Of a stretch of 64,000 bases of DNA, positions 9,169 through 17,619 are shown piece by piece. The notes below the pieces were generated by a model. The model made no database searches, was not told where the DNA came from, and worked only from the letters and a program-made list of their open reading frames with translations. Made by a program: the position numbers and the translations under genes. This DNA comes from an uncultured Clostridia bacterium (lineage in GTDB: Bacteria; Bacillota; Clostridia; Christensenellales; Borkfalkiaceae), in contig CANPZD010000001.1 of NCBI GenBank assembly GCA_947589085.1, forward strand, positions 62,001 to 126,000, read 5' to 3'. Numbering within the stretch: the first letter of the stretch is position 1; every line of letters begins with the position of its first letter.

Positions 9169-9924
9169 TCACGATCCGATCTCTGCAAGCAAGTCGTCCA
9201 TTCCGTACAGACCCGCCGGTTTGCCGAGAAGCCATGCGGCCGCCTTCAGGGCGCCGTTTGCGAACACCTTTCTCGAGCGCGCCGAATGCGAAAGCGTCAC
9301 GATCTCATCTTCGCCGTAGAATCCGACTTCGTGTTCTCCGACGACGGTTCCGCCGCGCACGGCGTGAATGCCGATTTCATCGTTTTCACGCGCTCCGACC
9401 ATACCATGTCTGCCGTATACGGCTTTGATTTCATCCTGTCGAGCCGATTTCACGCTCTCTGCGAGCATGAGCGCGGTTCCGGAAGGGGCGTCTTTTTTCT
9501 GATTATGATGCCGTTCCACGATCTCAACGTCGAAGTCCGCGCCCAATACCGCCGCCGCTTTTTTCACAAGGATCTGCAACAGGTTGATCCCGAGAGAGAG
9601 GTTGCCCGTTTGAAAGATCGGAATGCGCTGCGCAAATTCTTTTACGAGCGCTTGATCCTCTGCGGAATAGCCGGTCGCGCCCAAAACCGCGGGCAGATTG
9701 TGTGCAGCCGCAAAGTCGAGCCGTTCTTTCAGACCTGCGGCGGATGAGAAATCGATGAGGATCTCCGCCTGTTCCGTTACGCCGTCAAACGAAGCGTAAA
9801 CGGGGTATGGGGCGGGTTTCGGAAAAAGATCCACCCCGCAGACGATTTCTTCGCCGCGTTCAGCGGCGAGCGCGCTCACCGCAGTTCCCATTTTTCCGCA
9901 CGCGCCGCACAGCAGAATTTTCAT
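9169..9924 (-). CDS. dapB: 4-hydroxy-tetrahydrodipicolinate reductase
   Basis: DapB makes tetrahydrodipicolinate with NAD(P)H in the lysine/diaminopimelate pathway. The 251-residue protein opens with the Rossmann motif 'GACGKMG' and has the catalytic stretch 'ERHHNQKKDAPSGTA', where the second His and the Lys after it are the known active-site residues. The track ORF is longer only because it runs back through dapA in another frame. The true start is the ATG at 9924, overlapping the dapA stop as ATGA. It is the last gene of asd-dapA-dapB. Confidence 0.96.
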   Translation of the reverse strand: MKILLCGACGKMGTAVSALAAERGEEIVCGVDLFPKPAPYPVYASFDGVTEQAEILIDFSSAAGLKERLDFAAAHNLPAVLGATGYSAEDQALVKEFAQRIPIFQTGNLSLGINLLQILVKKAAAVLGADFDVEIVERHHNQKKDAPSGTALMLAESVKSARQDEIKAVYGRHGMVGARENDEIGIHAVRGGTVVGEHEVGFYGEDEIVTLSHSARSRKVFANGALKAAAWLLGKPAGLYGMDDLLAEIGS

Positions 9925-10811
9925 GATCGCACCTCCAACCCGAAGCGTTTCATTTCCGCCGCGAGCCGGTCGCGGTGTTCGGGCAAAAGGGGCGTGAGGG
10001 GGGCGCGGGGAACGCCGGCTCGGAATCCCAGCATATTCATGCCCTCCTTTACGGGAATGGGATTCACTTCGGTAAAGCAGGCCTGCGCGAGGGGGAAGAG
10101 CGCGTCCGCGATCCGGTTGGCCTTGTAGAGTTTGCGTTCCGCCACAGCGATCGTGAGCGCTTTTACGGCCTTGGGAGCCAGATTCGAGACGACGGAAATG
10201 ACGGCCGACCCGCCCGCGCAGAGGATCGGGAGATTCAAGAGATCCTCGCCCGAGTACAGATCGCATTTGCCGCGGATCCGCCGAAGCGTGTCGAGCGTCT
10301 GCGCCATATTTCCGCCGGCGTCCTTGACGCCCGCGAAATTGGGGATCCCGGCGAGCTGTTCCGCCGTTTCGGGCGAAAGATTTACGCCTGTGCGGGAGGG
10401 AACGTTGTACGCGATCACGGGGATCCGCACCGATTCGCAGATCGCGCGGTAGTATTCGATGAGTCCGGCCTGCGTACATTTATTGTAATAAGGGGTGACG
10501 GCCAGAACGCCGTCGGCGCCGAGCGACTGCATGAGAACGGAAGTTTCCACGGCGGCCGCCGTATGGTTGGAGCCGGTCCCGACGATCACTTTCGCGCGCC
10601 CCGCGGCGCATTTTACGGCAAAGCGGACGGTTTCTTCCTTTTCGGCGAGGGTCATCGTAACAGGTTCGCCCGTCGTGCCGAGGATGACGAGAGCGTCCGT
10701 TCCGTTCCCGATCTGATATTCGATCATTCTGCCGAGGCTTTCGAGATCGACGCCGTCCCTTGTGAAGGGGGTGATCATAGCCGTCGCGCTGCCGTGCAAA
10801 AATCCGATCAT
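9921..10811 (-). CDS. dapA: 4-hydroxy-tetrahydrodipicolinate synthase
   Basis: DapA condenses aspartate semialdehyde with pyruvate, the branch point to lysine and peptidoglycan diaminopimelate. The protein has 296 residues, the usual length. It shows the 'GTTGE' substrate motif (45-49), the catalytic tyrosine in 'YNVPSRTG' (Y135) and the Schiff-base lysine in 'GVKDAGG' (K163). It lies 45 bases after asd and overlaps dapB by 4 bases, so the three genes share one - strand transcript. Confidence 0.97.
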   Translation of the reverse strand: MIGFLHGSATAMITPFTRDGVDLESLGRMIEYQIGNGTDALVILGTTGEPVTMTLAEKEETVRFAVKCAAGRAKVIVGTGSNHTAAAVETSVLMQSLGADGVLAVTPYYNKCTQAGLIEYYRAICESVRIPVIAYNVPSRTGVNLSPETAEQLAGIPNFAGVKDAGGNMAQTLDTLRRIRGKCDLYSGEDLLNLPILCAGGSAVISVVSNLAPKAVKALTIAVAERKLYKANRIADALFPLAQACFTEVNPIPVKEGMNMLGFRAGVPRAPLTPLLPEHRDRLAAEMKRFGLEVRS

Positions 10812-10856
10812 AAAATTCTCCTTATCTATAACGTATGCGCGCGCAAAAGGGTTTGC

Positions 10857-11939
10857 TCAATCGAACAGGCCCTTTGCCGCGAGCAGTTCGGCAAGCAGCA
10901 CCGCGCCGCCGGCGGCGCCGCGCAGCGTATTGTGCGAACATCCGATGAATTTATAATCGAAGAGGGCGTCCTTGCGGAGCCTTCCCGCCGAAACGGACAT
11001 GCCGTTTTCCGTCATGCGGTCGAGTTTCGGCTGCGGGCGGTCGTCCGCTTCGAGGTAGTGAATGAATTGTTCGGGCGCGGAGGGAAGTCCGAGCTTTTGC
11101 GGTTCGCCCCGGAAATTTTTCCACGCGGAAAGGATCTCTTCTCGTTGCGGGAATTTTTCGAATTTCACGAACACCGCGGCGGTATGCCCGTCGGAGACGG
11201 GGACCCGCAGACACTGCGCCGAAATGCGGGGACTTTCTGCGGGGAGGATGCGACCGTTTTCCGCCGTGCCCCAAATTTTCAAGGGTTCCAATTCGCTTTT
11301 TTCCTCTTCGCCGCCGATGTAGGGAATGATATTATCGAGGATCTCCGGCATGGTTGCGAACGTTTTTCCCGCCCCGGAGATCGCCTGATAGGTGCATACG
11401 GCGACCTCTTTCAGACCGAACGAGCGCAGGGGATGCAGAAGGGGAACGTACGATTGCAGCGAGCAGTTGCTTTTTACCGCAATAAAGCCTCGTTTTGTGC
11501 CGAGCCGTTTTCTCTGCGCCTCGATGACGGAAATGTGCTCGGGGTTGACTTCCGGGATCACCATAGGCACGTCGGGGGTGAAGCGATGCGCGGAATTGTT
11601 GGAGACGACGGGGATCTCATTGCGGGCATATTCCTCTTCCAAGGCCCGGATCGCCTCTTTGTCCATATTGACCGCGCAAAAGACGAAATCCACGTTGCCT
11701 TTTGCCGCGGAGACGTCCGCGCCGTCGCACAGGATCATATTCTGCGCATAGGCGGGCACGGGCGTATCCTGCGCCCATTTGTCCGCGACGGCTTCAAAAT
11801 AGCGTTTTCCGGCGTTTCTTCGGCTGGAAAACAACATGACCGGCTCGAACCAAGGGTGGTTTTCGAGCAGGGTAACGAACTTCTGACCGACGGTGCCCGT
11901 CGAGCCGACGATGCCCACTCTGTACTTTTCGTGTTGCAT
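10857..11939 (-). CDS. asd: Aspartate-semialdehyde dehydrogenase
   Basis: Asd reduces aspartyl phosphate to aspartate semialdehyde, feeding lysine, threonine and methionine synthesis. The 360-residue protein has the NADP-binding 'GSTGTVGQKF' (12-21) and the nucleophile Cys159 in 'VKSNCSLQ'. Its length and 'SNCSLQ' context match the archaeal/fungal-like branch rather than the shorter E. coli type. I choose the ATG at 11939, preceded by ACGGAGAACTT, over the track start at 12005. The track start would place 22 unconserved residues over the leader hairpin. It is the first gene of the asd-dapA-dapB operon. Confidence 0.95.
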   Translation of the reverse strand: MQHEKYRVGIVGSTGTVGQKFVTLLENHPWFEPVMLFSSRRNAGKRYFEAVADKWAQDTPVPAYAQNMILCDGADVSAAKGNVDFVFCAVNMDKEAIRALEEEYARNEIPVVSNNSAHRFTPDVPMVIPEVNPEHISVIEAQRKRLGTKRGFIAVKSNCSLQSYVPLLHPLRSFGLKEVAVCTYQAISGAGKTFATMPEILDNIIPYIGGEEEKSELEPLKIWGTAENGRILPAESPRISAQCLRVPVSDGHTAAVFVKFEKFPQREEILSAWKNFRGEPQKLGLPSAPEQFIHYLEADDRPQPKLDRMTENGMSVSAGRLRKDALFDYKFIGCSHNTLRGAAGGAVLLAELLAAKGLFD

Positions 11940-11962
11940 AAGTTCTCCGTGATAAGAAAAGA

Positions 11963-11981
11963 GGGACGGTGCGTCCGTCCC
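11963..11981 (-). promoter_or_regulatory. Hairpin in the asd leader, possible attenuator
   Basis: The - strand leader holds GGGACGG-ACGCA-CCGTCCC (7 bp) followed by TCTTTTCTT, about 25 bases before the asd start codon. The shape is that of a weak terminator. No lysine-riboswitch consensus is visible and the leader is only about 50 bases. Confidence 0.4.
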
Positions 11982-11995
11982 GCATAACAAGAACA

Positions 11996-12024
11996 ATTTT
12001 AACACACGGACAATGAAAAATCAA
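11996..12024 (-). promoter_or_regulatory. Promoter of asd-dapA-dapB, TTGATT-17-TAAAAT
   Basis: On the - strand TTGATT (12024-12019) and TAAAAT (12001-11996) are 17 bases apart. Transcription would begin about 50 bases before the asd ATG. Confidence 0.65.
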
Positions 12025-12043
12025 GGAATTTGCTTGAATTTCA

Positions 12044-12072
12044 TTGTAATATTTTATCTTTTGTGCTACAAT
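12044..12072 (+). promoter_or_regulatory. Promoter TTGTAA-17-TACAAT
   Basis: The boxes at 12044-12049 and 12067-12072 drive the + strand operon that begins with the membrane protein at 12124. The promoter is divergent to the asd promoter. Confidence 0.7.
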
Positions 12073-12123
12073 GGACATCAGGCGGAGTTTGTCCGACCGA
12101 AATCGCAACAAGCGGAGTGAACT

Positions 12124-13401
12124 ATGGCAGAAAAGCGGAAAGGCATTGTGGCACGCTGGCTCGACGGCAAGGAGCGCGAAGAAGATTATCCGCGCACCGT
12201 GCTTCCCGAAAGCCGTTGGCGGCTGTTCTGGAATATCTTCAAGGGGAAGTTCGGGAAACTTGTGCTCACGAATCTTCTCATGCTTCTTTTTTGTCTGCCG
12301 CTTGCCGCGATCATTATCTATCGTTCGATCAGCATCGGCGCGCAGGAGCTTTCCGGGCCGTGGGGTTCGGGACTTGGCGTAGGATATCCTGTGATCCCGG
12401 ACGTCGCGGGCGCGTTCGAGCGCATCGTTTATCGTTCCGATCTCTTCTTTTTCGGGCTGATGATCCCCGCTTGCGTGATCGCGGGCGTCGGCCTCTCGGG
12501 CGGATTGTACGTGATCCGGAACATGCTTCAAACCGATCTGTTTCTTCTGAAAAAGTTTTTCCGCGGCGTAAAGCGCGCGTTCTGGAGCGTGCTGGAAGCG
12601 GTTCTGATTTTCAGCGTCGTGCTGTTTGCCGCGCGCTGCGTCGGGAATTATGCCGATCTCTGCGTGGCGACGGGTTCGCCCAACGCCGGCTGGCTGATCG
12701 CCTCGAAAGTGATCGGCTATCTGTTCGTGGCGCTGTGCAGCCTGTTCTGCCTGTGGATGATCGCCCTCGGGCCTGCGTATCGGCACAACCCCTGGACGTT
12801 GCTGCGCAATTCCGTTGTGATGACGTTCGGCACATTTCCGCAGACGGTGCTGTTCGCGGCGCTTGCGACGTGGCCCGTGTTTGTCGTGCTGTTCGTGACG
12901 GGATTCTTCTCGCTCATTTTTGTCGTGCTGATCGTTCTGTTCGGGATCTCCTATTTTTGCCTTGTCTGGCTCGACTTCACCCAGTGGGCGTTTGACAAAT
13001 TCATCGATCCCGACCCCGTGATCGCGGCTCAGAAGTCCGCCGAGGAGGGGAAGGCGCCCGCGCCCGCGGTCAACGTCACGCCCGAGATCGTAAATCTCGA
13101 CATCGCGTACGGCAAGTCCGATCTGATCGCGCGGCCCATCCGTCCTTTGGACGACGGCGCGGCGTTGCGCATGCTGCCCGAGACGTACTCCCGCGTGGAT
13201 CTCGAAAAGCTGCGCGAGAGCAAGGCCGCCATGCAGCGGGAGATCGACGAATATTACGAAACGCACAAGAACGAGGATCGTTACGTAGAATACAACAAGC
13301 AGTTCGAAGAACGCGAAAAGGCGCTCGAGGACGTGCGGCACAAGGGGAAAAAGAAGTCCGCGCGCCCGCCGAAGCTGCTTGCGAACGGGAAGCGCAAATA
13401 A
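12124..13401 (+). CDS. Multi-span membrane protein, DUF624/YesL-like
   Basis: The 425-residue protein has at least five hydrophobic segments in its first 290 residues, starting with 'LVLTNLLMLLFCLPLAAIII' after an aromatic 'RLFWNIFKGKFGKL' stretch. This layout recalls the DUF624 (YesL) family seen near sugar-use genes in Firmicutes. The last 130 residues are charged and probably cytoplasmic, with a coiled-coil-like region 'EREKALEDVRHKGKKK'. The start follows GCGGAGTGAACT. A methyltransferase gene begins at the very next base after the stop. I cannot assign a substrate, and the family link is tentative. Confidence 0.75.
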   Translation: MAEKRKGIVARWLDGKEREEDYPRTVLPESRWRLFWNIFKGKFGKLVLTNLLMLLFCLPLAAIIIYRSISIGAQELSGPWGSGLGVGYPVIPDVAGAFERIVYRSDLFFFGLMIPACVIAGVGLSGGLYVIRNMLQTDLFLLKKFFRGVKRAFWSVLEAVLIFSVVLFAARCVGNYADLCVATGSPNAGWLIASKVIGYLFVALCSLFCLWMIALGPAYRHNPWTLLRNSVVMTFGTFPQTVLFAALATWPVFVVLFVTGFFSLIFVVLIVLFGISYFCLVWLDFTQWAFDKFIDPDPVIAAQKSAEEGKAPAPAVNVTPEIVNLDIAYGKSDLIARPIRPLDDGAALRMLPETYSRVDLEKLRESKAAMQREIDEYYETHKNEDRYVEYNKQFEEREKALEDVRHKGKKKSARPPKLLANGKRK

Positions 13402-14142
13402 ATGAAGAACATGGCGCCGCAGGCCTACGATTCGCTTGCCGAATGGTTCGAATACTTGAATGACGACTGCGACTATCCACAATGGTCGCAGTATTTTATT
13501 GAGGGGTTGAGAAGGCTCGGTGCGGGGCGCCGCGGTCTGGAACTCGGCTGCGGGAGCGGGGCGTTCTGCCGCGCGCTCACCCGGGCGGGATACACGATGA
13601 CGGGCGCGGATCTCTCGCTTCCCATGCTTTCGAAGGCGGCGGAACTTGCGCTCGGAGAGGGGTTGCAGATCGAATTCGTGCATGCGGACGCACGCACGCT
13701 GCGCACGCCGGAAAAGTTCGATTTTATTCTCTCGCCCAACGATTGTTATAACTATCTGCCGCAGGCGAGTCTGCGGGCGGCGTTCCGGCGGGCCTATGCC
13801 TGTCTGAAAAAGGGCGGTTTCTTTTGGTTCGACGTCAGCTCTTCGTACAAATTAAGGGAGAAGATTGCAAATAATATCTTTGCCGACGATCGGGAAGATG
13901 TTTGCTATCTTGCCTTCAATCGGCTGTTTGAGGATCGCGTGGAAACGGACGTCACGCTCTTTGTCCGGAATGCCGACGGCAGCTTCCGCCGCTGCGATGA
14001 GAAGCATACGCAATATATTCACGAGGAGGCGGAAATTTGCGCCGCGCTTGCGGACGCCGGGTTCAAGGTTCTCTCCGTCGAGGGACATCTCGGCGCGGAA
14101 AAAACGCGCAGCGACAGATTGAATTTTCTATGCGGAAAATGA
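13402..14142 (+). CDS. Class I SAM-dependent methyltransferase
   Basis: The 246-residue protein has the SAM-binding motif I 'LELGCGSGAFCRAL' (about 45-58), the acidic motif II end 'GADLS' and a motif IV region 'FDFILSPNDCYNYL'. This places it with the Methyltransf_25 small-molecule methyltransferases. The substrate cannot be read from sequence. It starts immediately after the upstream membrane-protein gene and overlaps hslO by 4 bases (ATGA). Confidence 0.88.
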   Translation: MKNMAPQAYDSLAEWFEYLNDDCDYPQWSQYFIEGLRRLGAGRRGLELGCGSGAFCRALTRAGYTMTGADLSLPMLSKAAELALGEGLQIEFVHADARTLRTPEKFDFILSPNDCYNYLPQASLRAAFRRAYACLKKGGFFWFDVSSSYKLREKIANNIFADDREDVCYLAFNRLFEDRVETDVTLFVRNADGSFRRCDEKHTQYIHEEAEICAALADAGFKVLSVEGHLGAEKTRSDRLNFLCGK

Positions 14143-15017
14143 GCGCGATCCACAAGACCTTGATCTGGGGCGGGCAGGTTTCGCTCGCCGTTCTCGATAC
14201 CACGCAAATCGTGAACGAAGCCATTCGCCGTCACGGCCTCACACCCGTCGCTGCGGCGGCATTGGGGCGTACCATGTCTGCGACCGCCTATCTTTGCAGC
14301 TGGTTGAAGGCGGATACGAGCACGCTCTCGGTGAGCATCGAGGGCGGCGGGGTCGGCGGTAAGATCCGCACGGCGGGCGACGGCGCGCTGAATGTGCGCG
14401 GATTTACGGAAAATCCGGGAGCGGATCTTCCGCCCCGGCCGGACGGAAAGCTGAACGTGGGCGCATTCGTGGGGAATACCGGGTCGCTCACCGTCGTCCG
14501 CGACGACGGTGACGGACTTCCGTTTGCGGGAACGAGCGCGCTCGTCTCGGGGGAGATCGCCGAGGATTTTTCCGCTTATTTTCTGACCAGCGAGCAGAGG
14601 CCCACCGCGATCGCGCTGGGCGTTCTGATCGGGACGGACGGCTCCTGTTTCGGCGCGGGAGGCGTATTTTTGCAGCCTTTGCCGGGGGCGTCGGAGGAGG
14701 CGCTGCGGCGCACCGAGGAGGAGATCGCGAAATTTTCGAACATTTCCGCGCGCATATTTGAAGAGGGCGCGGAAGCGATCCTGCGTTCGTTTTCGCCGGA
14801 GAGCCGCGTCGATACGCGGGAGATCCGGTTCCGTTGCCGTTGTTCGCGGGCGCGCGTCGGAGCGCTCATTGTGTCGCTCGGGCGAAAGGAAGCGGAGAGC
14901 ATTCTCTCCGAATACGGAACAATCTCCGTGCATTGCCATGATTGCAACACCACATACGATTTCGGCAGAGAGGAAACGGCGGCGCTATTTGATCGAGAGG
15001 AAAGTCATGAAGGATGA
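14139..15017 (+). CDS. hslO: Redox-regulated chaperonin Hsp33
   Basis: Hsp33 is a cytoplasmic holdase activated by oxidative unfolding. The 292-residue protein matches the family length. Its C-terminal zinc centre is complete, CRC at about residue 235 and CHDC 30 residues later, giving the CxC...CxxC switch. The start is placed at the ATG overlapping the methyltransferase stop (ATGA) rather than the ATG 9 bases upstream or the track start at 14037. The protein then begins 'MSAIHKTLIWGG', as expected for Hsp33. The stop overlaps the TPR gene. Confidence 0.95.
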   Translation: MSAIHKTLIWGGQVSLAVLDTTQIVNEAIRRHGLTPVAAAALGRTMSATAYLCSWLKADTSTLSVSIEGGGVGGKIRTAGDGALNVRGFTENPGADLPPRPDGKLNVGAFVGNTGSLTVVRDDGDGLPFAGTSALVSGEIAEDFSAYFLTSEQRPTAIALGVLIGTDGSCFGAGGVFLQPLPGASEEALRRTEEEIAKFSNISARIFEEGAEAILRSFSPESRVDTREIRFRCRCSRARVGALIVSLGRKEAESILSEYGTISVHCHDCNTTYDFGREETAALFDREESHEG

Positions 15018-16674
15018 GAAGATAAACAGACTGCGTTTCGACAATGAATTCTTACTCGAAAGCGCGGAAAAGCGGATGGACGCGGGCGATTATCTGGGCG
15101 CGCTCTCCGTTCTCAACAAGCGGGAGGAGATGAACGAACCTCTCGCCGACGCCTATGCGCTCTATGCCGACGTCTATGAGGCGTTGGAGCTTTGGTCGCT
15201 TGCCGCCGACGCATGGTTTCGGTTTCTGGATACCTGCAACGAGGCGGATTTTCCCGAGGGTTACGAAGGCGTTGCCGTATGTTTTATGAACATGGGGAAC
15301 GAAATCCAGTCGAGTTATTATTATCGCCGCGCGCTCTATGCGGACAGCGAACCGGAAAACGAGGGCTTCGATCCCGAGGAGATCGCGGAGCCGCAGGAGG
15401 AAAAACCCAAACTCCGTTTGGTGCATGCGGAAGGGATCCCCACATCCGATCCGGAAACGGTTGCGGAGGGACTTGCGCTTCTGCGCACGGGCGATCTCAC
15501 CGGCGCCAGATCGGCTCTGGAAAAGATCCCGGACGACAGTACGGATTATCCGTCTGCGCAGGGGCTTGCGGCGATGTGCACGCTCATGCTCGGCGACGAA
15601 AAGGGCGCCGAACGGACGTGCGAAGCCGTGATCGATAAATTCCCGGACAACGTGCAGATCCTCACGACGTACTGCGCCGTTCTGGGCGCGGAGGACCGCC
15701 ATGAGGACGCCAAGGAGGTGGCGAGAAAACTTGCCGCGCTCGACGCGGATTCCACCGACGATCTCTATCGCATTGCGACCGCGCTTTGCGAAACGGGACT
15801 GGACGCGGAGGCGAAAGAGAAGCTCGAGATCCTCAAAACGCGTCTGCCGTACGACGAAAACGTGCTTTGGTTCCACGCCGTGGCCGCCTGTCACGTGGCG
15901 GAATTCGACGCTGCGATCGAATCGCTCGAAATGCTCACGCTGGTCTATCCGCGCAAGGCGGTTGCCGCATGGTATCTGGAACAGCTGCGCAATCTTCGCG
16001 ACGAAGGCGGGTCTTTGAAAATCAACTATTATTACCGTCTGCCCGAGGAGATGTACCGCAAGGTGGCCGCGTTTTTTCTGCACGTCAACAAAGCGGAGCA
16101 GGAACAGGCGGAAGAGATCGCCGATACGCCGGAGTTCGCGGAATATTTTCGGCTTGCCTTCGACGAAATGGAGGGGCGGGACGAAAAATTGCAGATGCTT
16201 GCCGCCAAAGTCGCCGTACGGTGCCGTGCGGACAGTCTGCTTCGCGCGGTGCTTCTGGACGGCGAGGGGGACGAGATCGTCAAGCTCTCCATTCTGCACG
16301 ATCTCGTATGCCGCAACGAGGATAATTCCTTCGGAACGGTCATCTGCAATCTGTACAAAGAGTTCTTCATCCACGAGATCGAATTGGGCAAGAAGAAAGC
16401 GGGTGCGTTCATGCAGGCGTTTGCGGACGTCTATTCGAAATACGCGCTTCTCGGCGAGGATTACGAACGCAAGATCTGCGCGGCCGGAGAGGATCTGTAT
16501 TACGCGCTCTCGGAAGCGGAGGCATGGGAACTCTTCGACGAGCGCGCCGCGCTGGCCTCGGCCATATACCGCGAAGCGCGCCTGCGCAGAGGCGAACGCT
16601 CTTTGAACGAGATCTGTAAGCTGTTCGATGCAGACAGGCTCATGGCGCAGCAGATTCTCGATTATATGATGTAG
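15007..16674 (+). CDS. Tetratricopeptide-repeat protein, function unknown
   Basis: The 555-residue acidic protein is built of helix pairs. TPR-like units are visible early ('GDYLGALSVLNKREEMNEPL', 'YEALELWSLAADAWFRFLDT') and in the middle ('AAIESLEMLTLVYPRKAVAA'). The C-terminal 200 residues are helical without obvious repeats. There is no signal peptide, so it is probably a cytoplasmic scaffold. The ATG at 15007 follows AGAGGAAAGTC and lies inside the end of hslO. The track start at 14758 only extends into the hslO region. A related helical-repeat gene follows 2 bases later. Confidence 0.85.
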   Translation: MKDEKINRLRFDNEFLLESAEKRMDAGDYLGALSVLNKREEMNEPLADAYALYADVYEALELWSLAADAWFRFLDTCNEADFPEGYEGVAVCFMNMGNEIQSSYYYRRALYADSEPENEGFDPEEIAEPQEEKPKLRLVHAEGIPTSDPETVAEGLALLRTGDLTGARSALEKIPDDSTDYPSAQGLAAMCTLMLGDEKGAERTCEAVIDKFPDNVQILTTYCAVLGAEDRHEDAKEVARKLAALDADSTDDLYRIATALCETGLDAEAKEKLEILKTRLPYDENVLWFHAVAACHVAEFDAAIESLEMLTLVYPRKAVAAWYLEQLRNLRDEGGSLKINYYYRLPEEMYRKVAAFFLHVNKAEQEQAEEIADTPEFAEYFRLAFDEMEGRDEKLQMLAAKVAVRCRADSLLRAVLLDGEGDEIVKLSILHDLVCRNEDNSFGTVICNLYKEFFIHEIELGKKKAGAFMQAFADVYSKYALLGEDYERKICAAGEDLYYALSEAEAWELFDERAALASAIYREARLRRGERSLNEICKLFDADRLMAQQILDYMM

Positions 16675-16676
16675 GG

Positions 16677-17516
16677 ATGAAAATGGAAAAGCTCATTGAT
16701 TTTGACGGTCTCTTCGAGGAAAAACTCGCCGCGTTTCTGAAGCGCGAACCGAAAAAATTCACGCCGGCGCAATGGGAAGCGCTCATTCCGAAGCTGTATG
16801 CGCAGTACGGCGATACGTATCTTCCGCGCGTCGGCAATACGCCGAAGGGGTACTTTGCCGCCATGACGGACGAGCAGCTCGTTTCGCTTCTGATCCGCCA
16901 CGAAAAAGAGGGAGTGCCCGTATCGGATTTCCTTTGCAGGGAGCTGGAAACGCGCGCGCCTTCCGCATTGCTTCCCCTGCTTTCCCGCAGCGAGCCGGCG
17001 CTTCTGACGCTTGCCGTCAATCTTCTCGGCGACGATCCGGCTGCATTCCCCGCGTATTTCCGTCTGCTGGAAGAAAAGGACACGGAGGAAGATCTTGCCG
17101 AAGCGATCTGCGAACAGCTGAAGCTGCGCGCCGATGCGGCCAAATCGCAGGCGCTCGGCATGTACCGCGCGGGGATCCGGCGGGAACTCATGCTCGATCT
17201 GCTCTCCCGCACGACGGAGCGGGACGACGAAGTGTTCGAAGTATTGCTTCGCGCCTTCAAAGAGAGCGGGGAGGAGATGCCCGTGCGCGCGGGATATCTG
17301 GCGCAGTACGGCGACCCCCGCGCGCTCGACGCTTTGCTGGCGGTCATCGACCGCGACGATATCAACTTCCTCGAATATCAGGAGCTGAAATATGCGATCG
17401 AAGCGCTCGGCGGCGAGTACACGCGCCCGCGCGACTTTTCCGAAGACGCGTACTATCTCGAGATCAAGGCCGACGCGGAGAAACGCGCGGAACAGGCCGA
17501 GCCGAAAGAAAAATAA
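16677..17516 (+). CDS. Helical-repeat protein, function unknown
   Basis: The 279-residue protein has no family I recognise. It is rich in Leu, Glu and Ala and shows HEAT-like helical units ('PSALLPLLSRSEPALLTLAV', 'AGYLAQYGDPRALDALLAVI'). There is no signal peptide or membrane segment. It follows the TPR gene by 2 bases and ends the operon at a terminator, so the two proteins may act together. That is an inference from position only. Confidence 0.8.
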   Translation: MKMEKLIDFDGLFEEKLAAFLKREPKKFTPAQWEALIPKLYAQYGDTYLPRVGNTPKGYFAAMTDEQLVSLLIRHEKEGVPVSDFLCRELETRAPSALLPLLSRSEPALLTLAVNLLGDDPAAFPAYFRLLEEKDTEEDLAEAICEQLKLRADAAKSQALGMYRAGIRRELMLDLLSRTTERDDEVFEVLLRAFKESGEEMPVRAGYLAQYGDPRALDALLAVIDRDDINFLEYQELKYAIEALGGEYTRPRDFSEDAYYLEIKADAEKRAEQAEPKEK

Positions 17517-17522
17517 AAATGT

Positions 17523-17556
17523 AAAAAAGCGTTCGCGGCCGTGCGGACGTTTTTTT
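17523..17556 (+). terminator. Terminator of the 12.1-17.5 kb operon
   Basis: An imperfect GCGTTCGCG / CGGACGT-type stem with G-T pairs is flanked by AAAAAA and TTTTTTT. It starts 7 bases after the stop. Confidence 0.75.
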
Positions 17557-17558
17557 CT

Positions 17559-17588
17559 GTCATAACTTTGCCGCTTCCGTCATATGGT
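17559..17588 (+). promoter_or_regulatory. Sigma-E-like promoter before spoIVA
   Basis: GTCATAA (17559-17565) and CATATGGT (17581-17588), 15 bases apart, resemble the mother-cell sigma-E boxes (KMATATT, CATACAHT). This fits the known sigma-E control of spoIVA. No sigma-A promoter is visible here. Confidence 0.4.
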
Positions 17589-17619
17589 AACATAGCAAAT
17601 AGTTTCGGCGGAGGCGAAC

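Noticed and set aside
9975-11987. 670-residue ORF on the + strand
   Set aside because: Antisense to dapA and asd, both with complete active sites.
11794-13683. 629-residue ORF on the - strand, and the 742-residue one at 47236-49464
   Set aside because: Shadows of the membrane protein and methyltransferase genes, and of the HAD and serine dehydratase genes.
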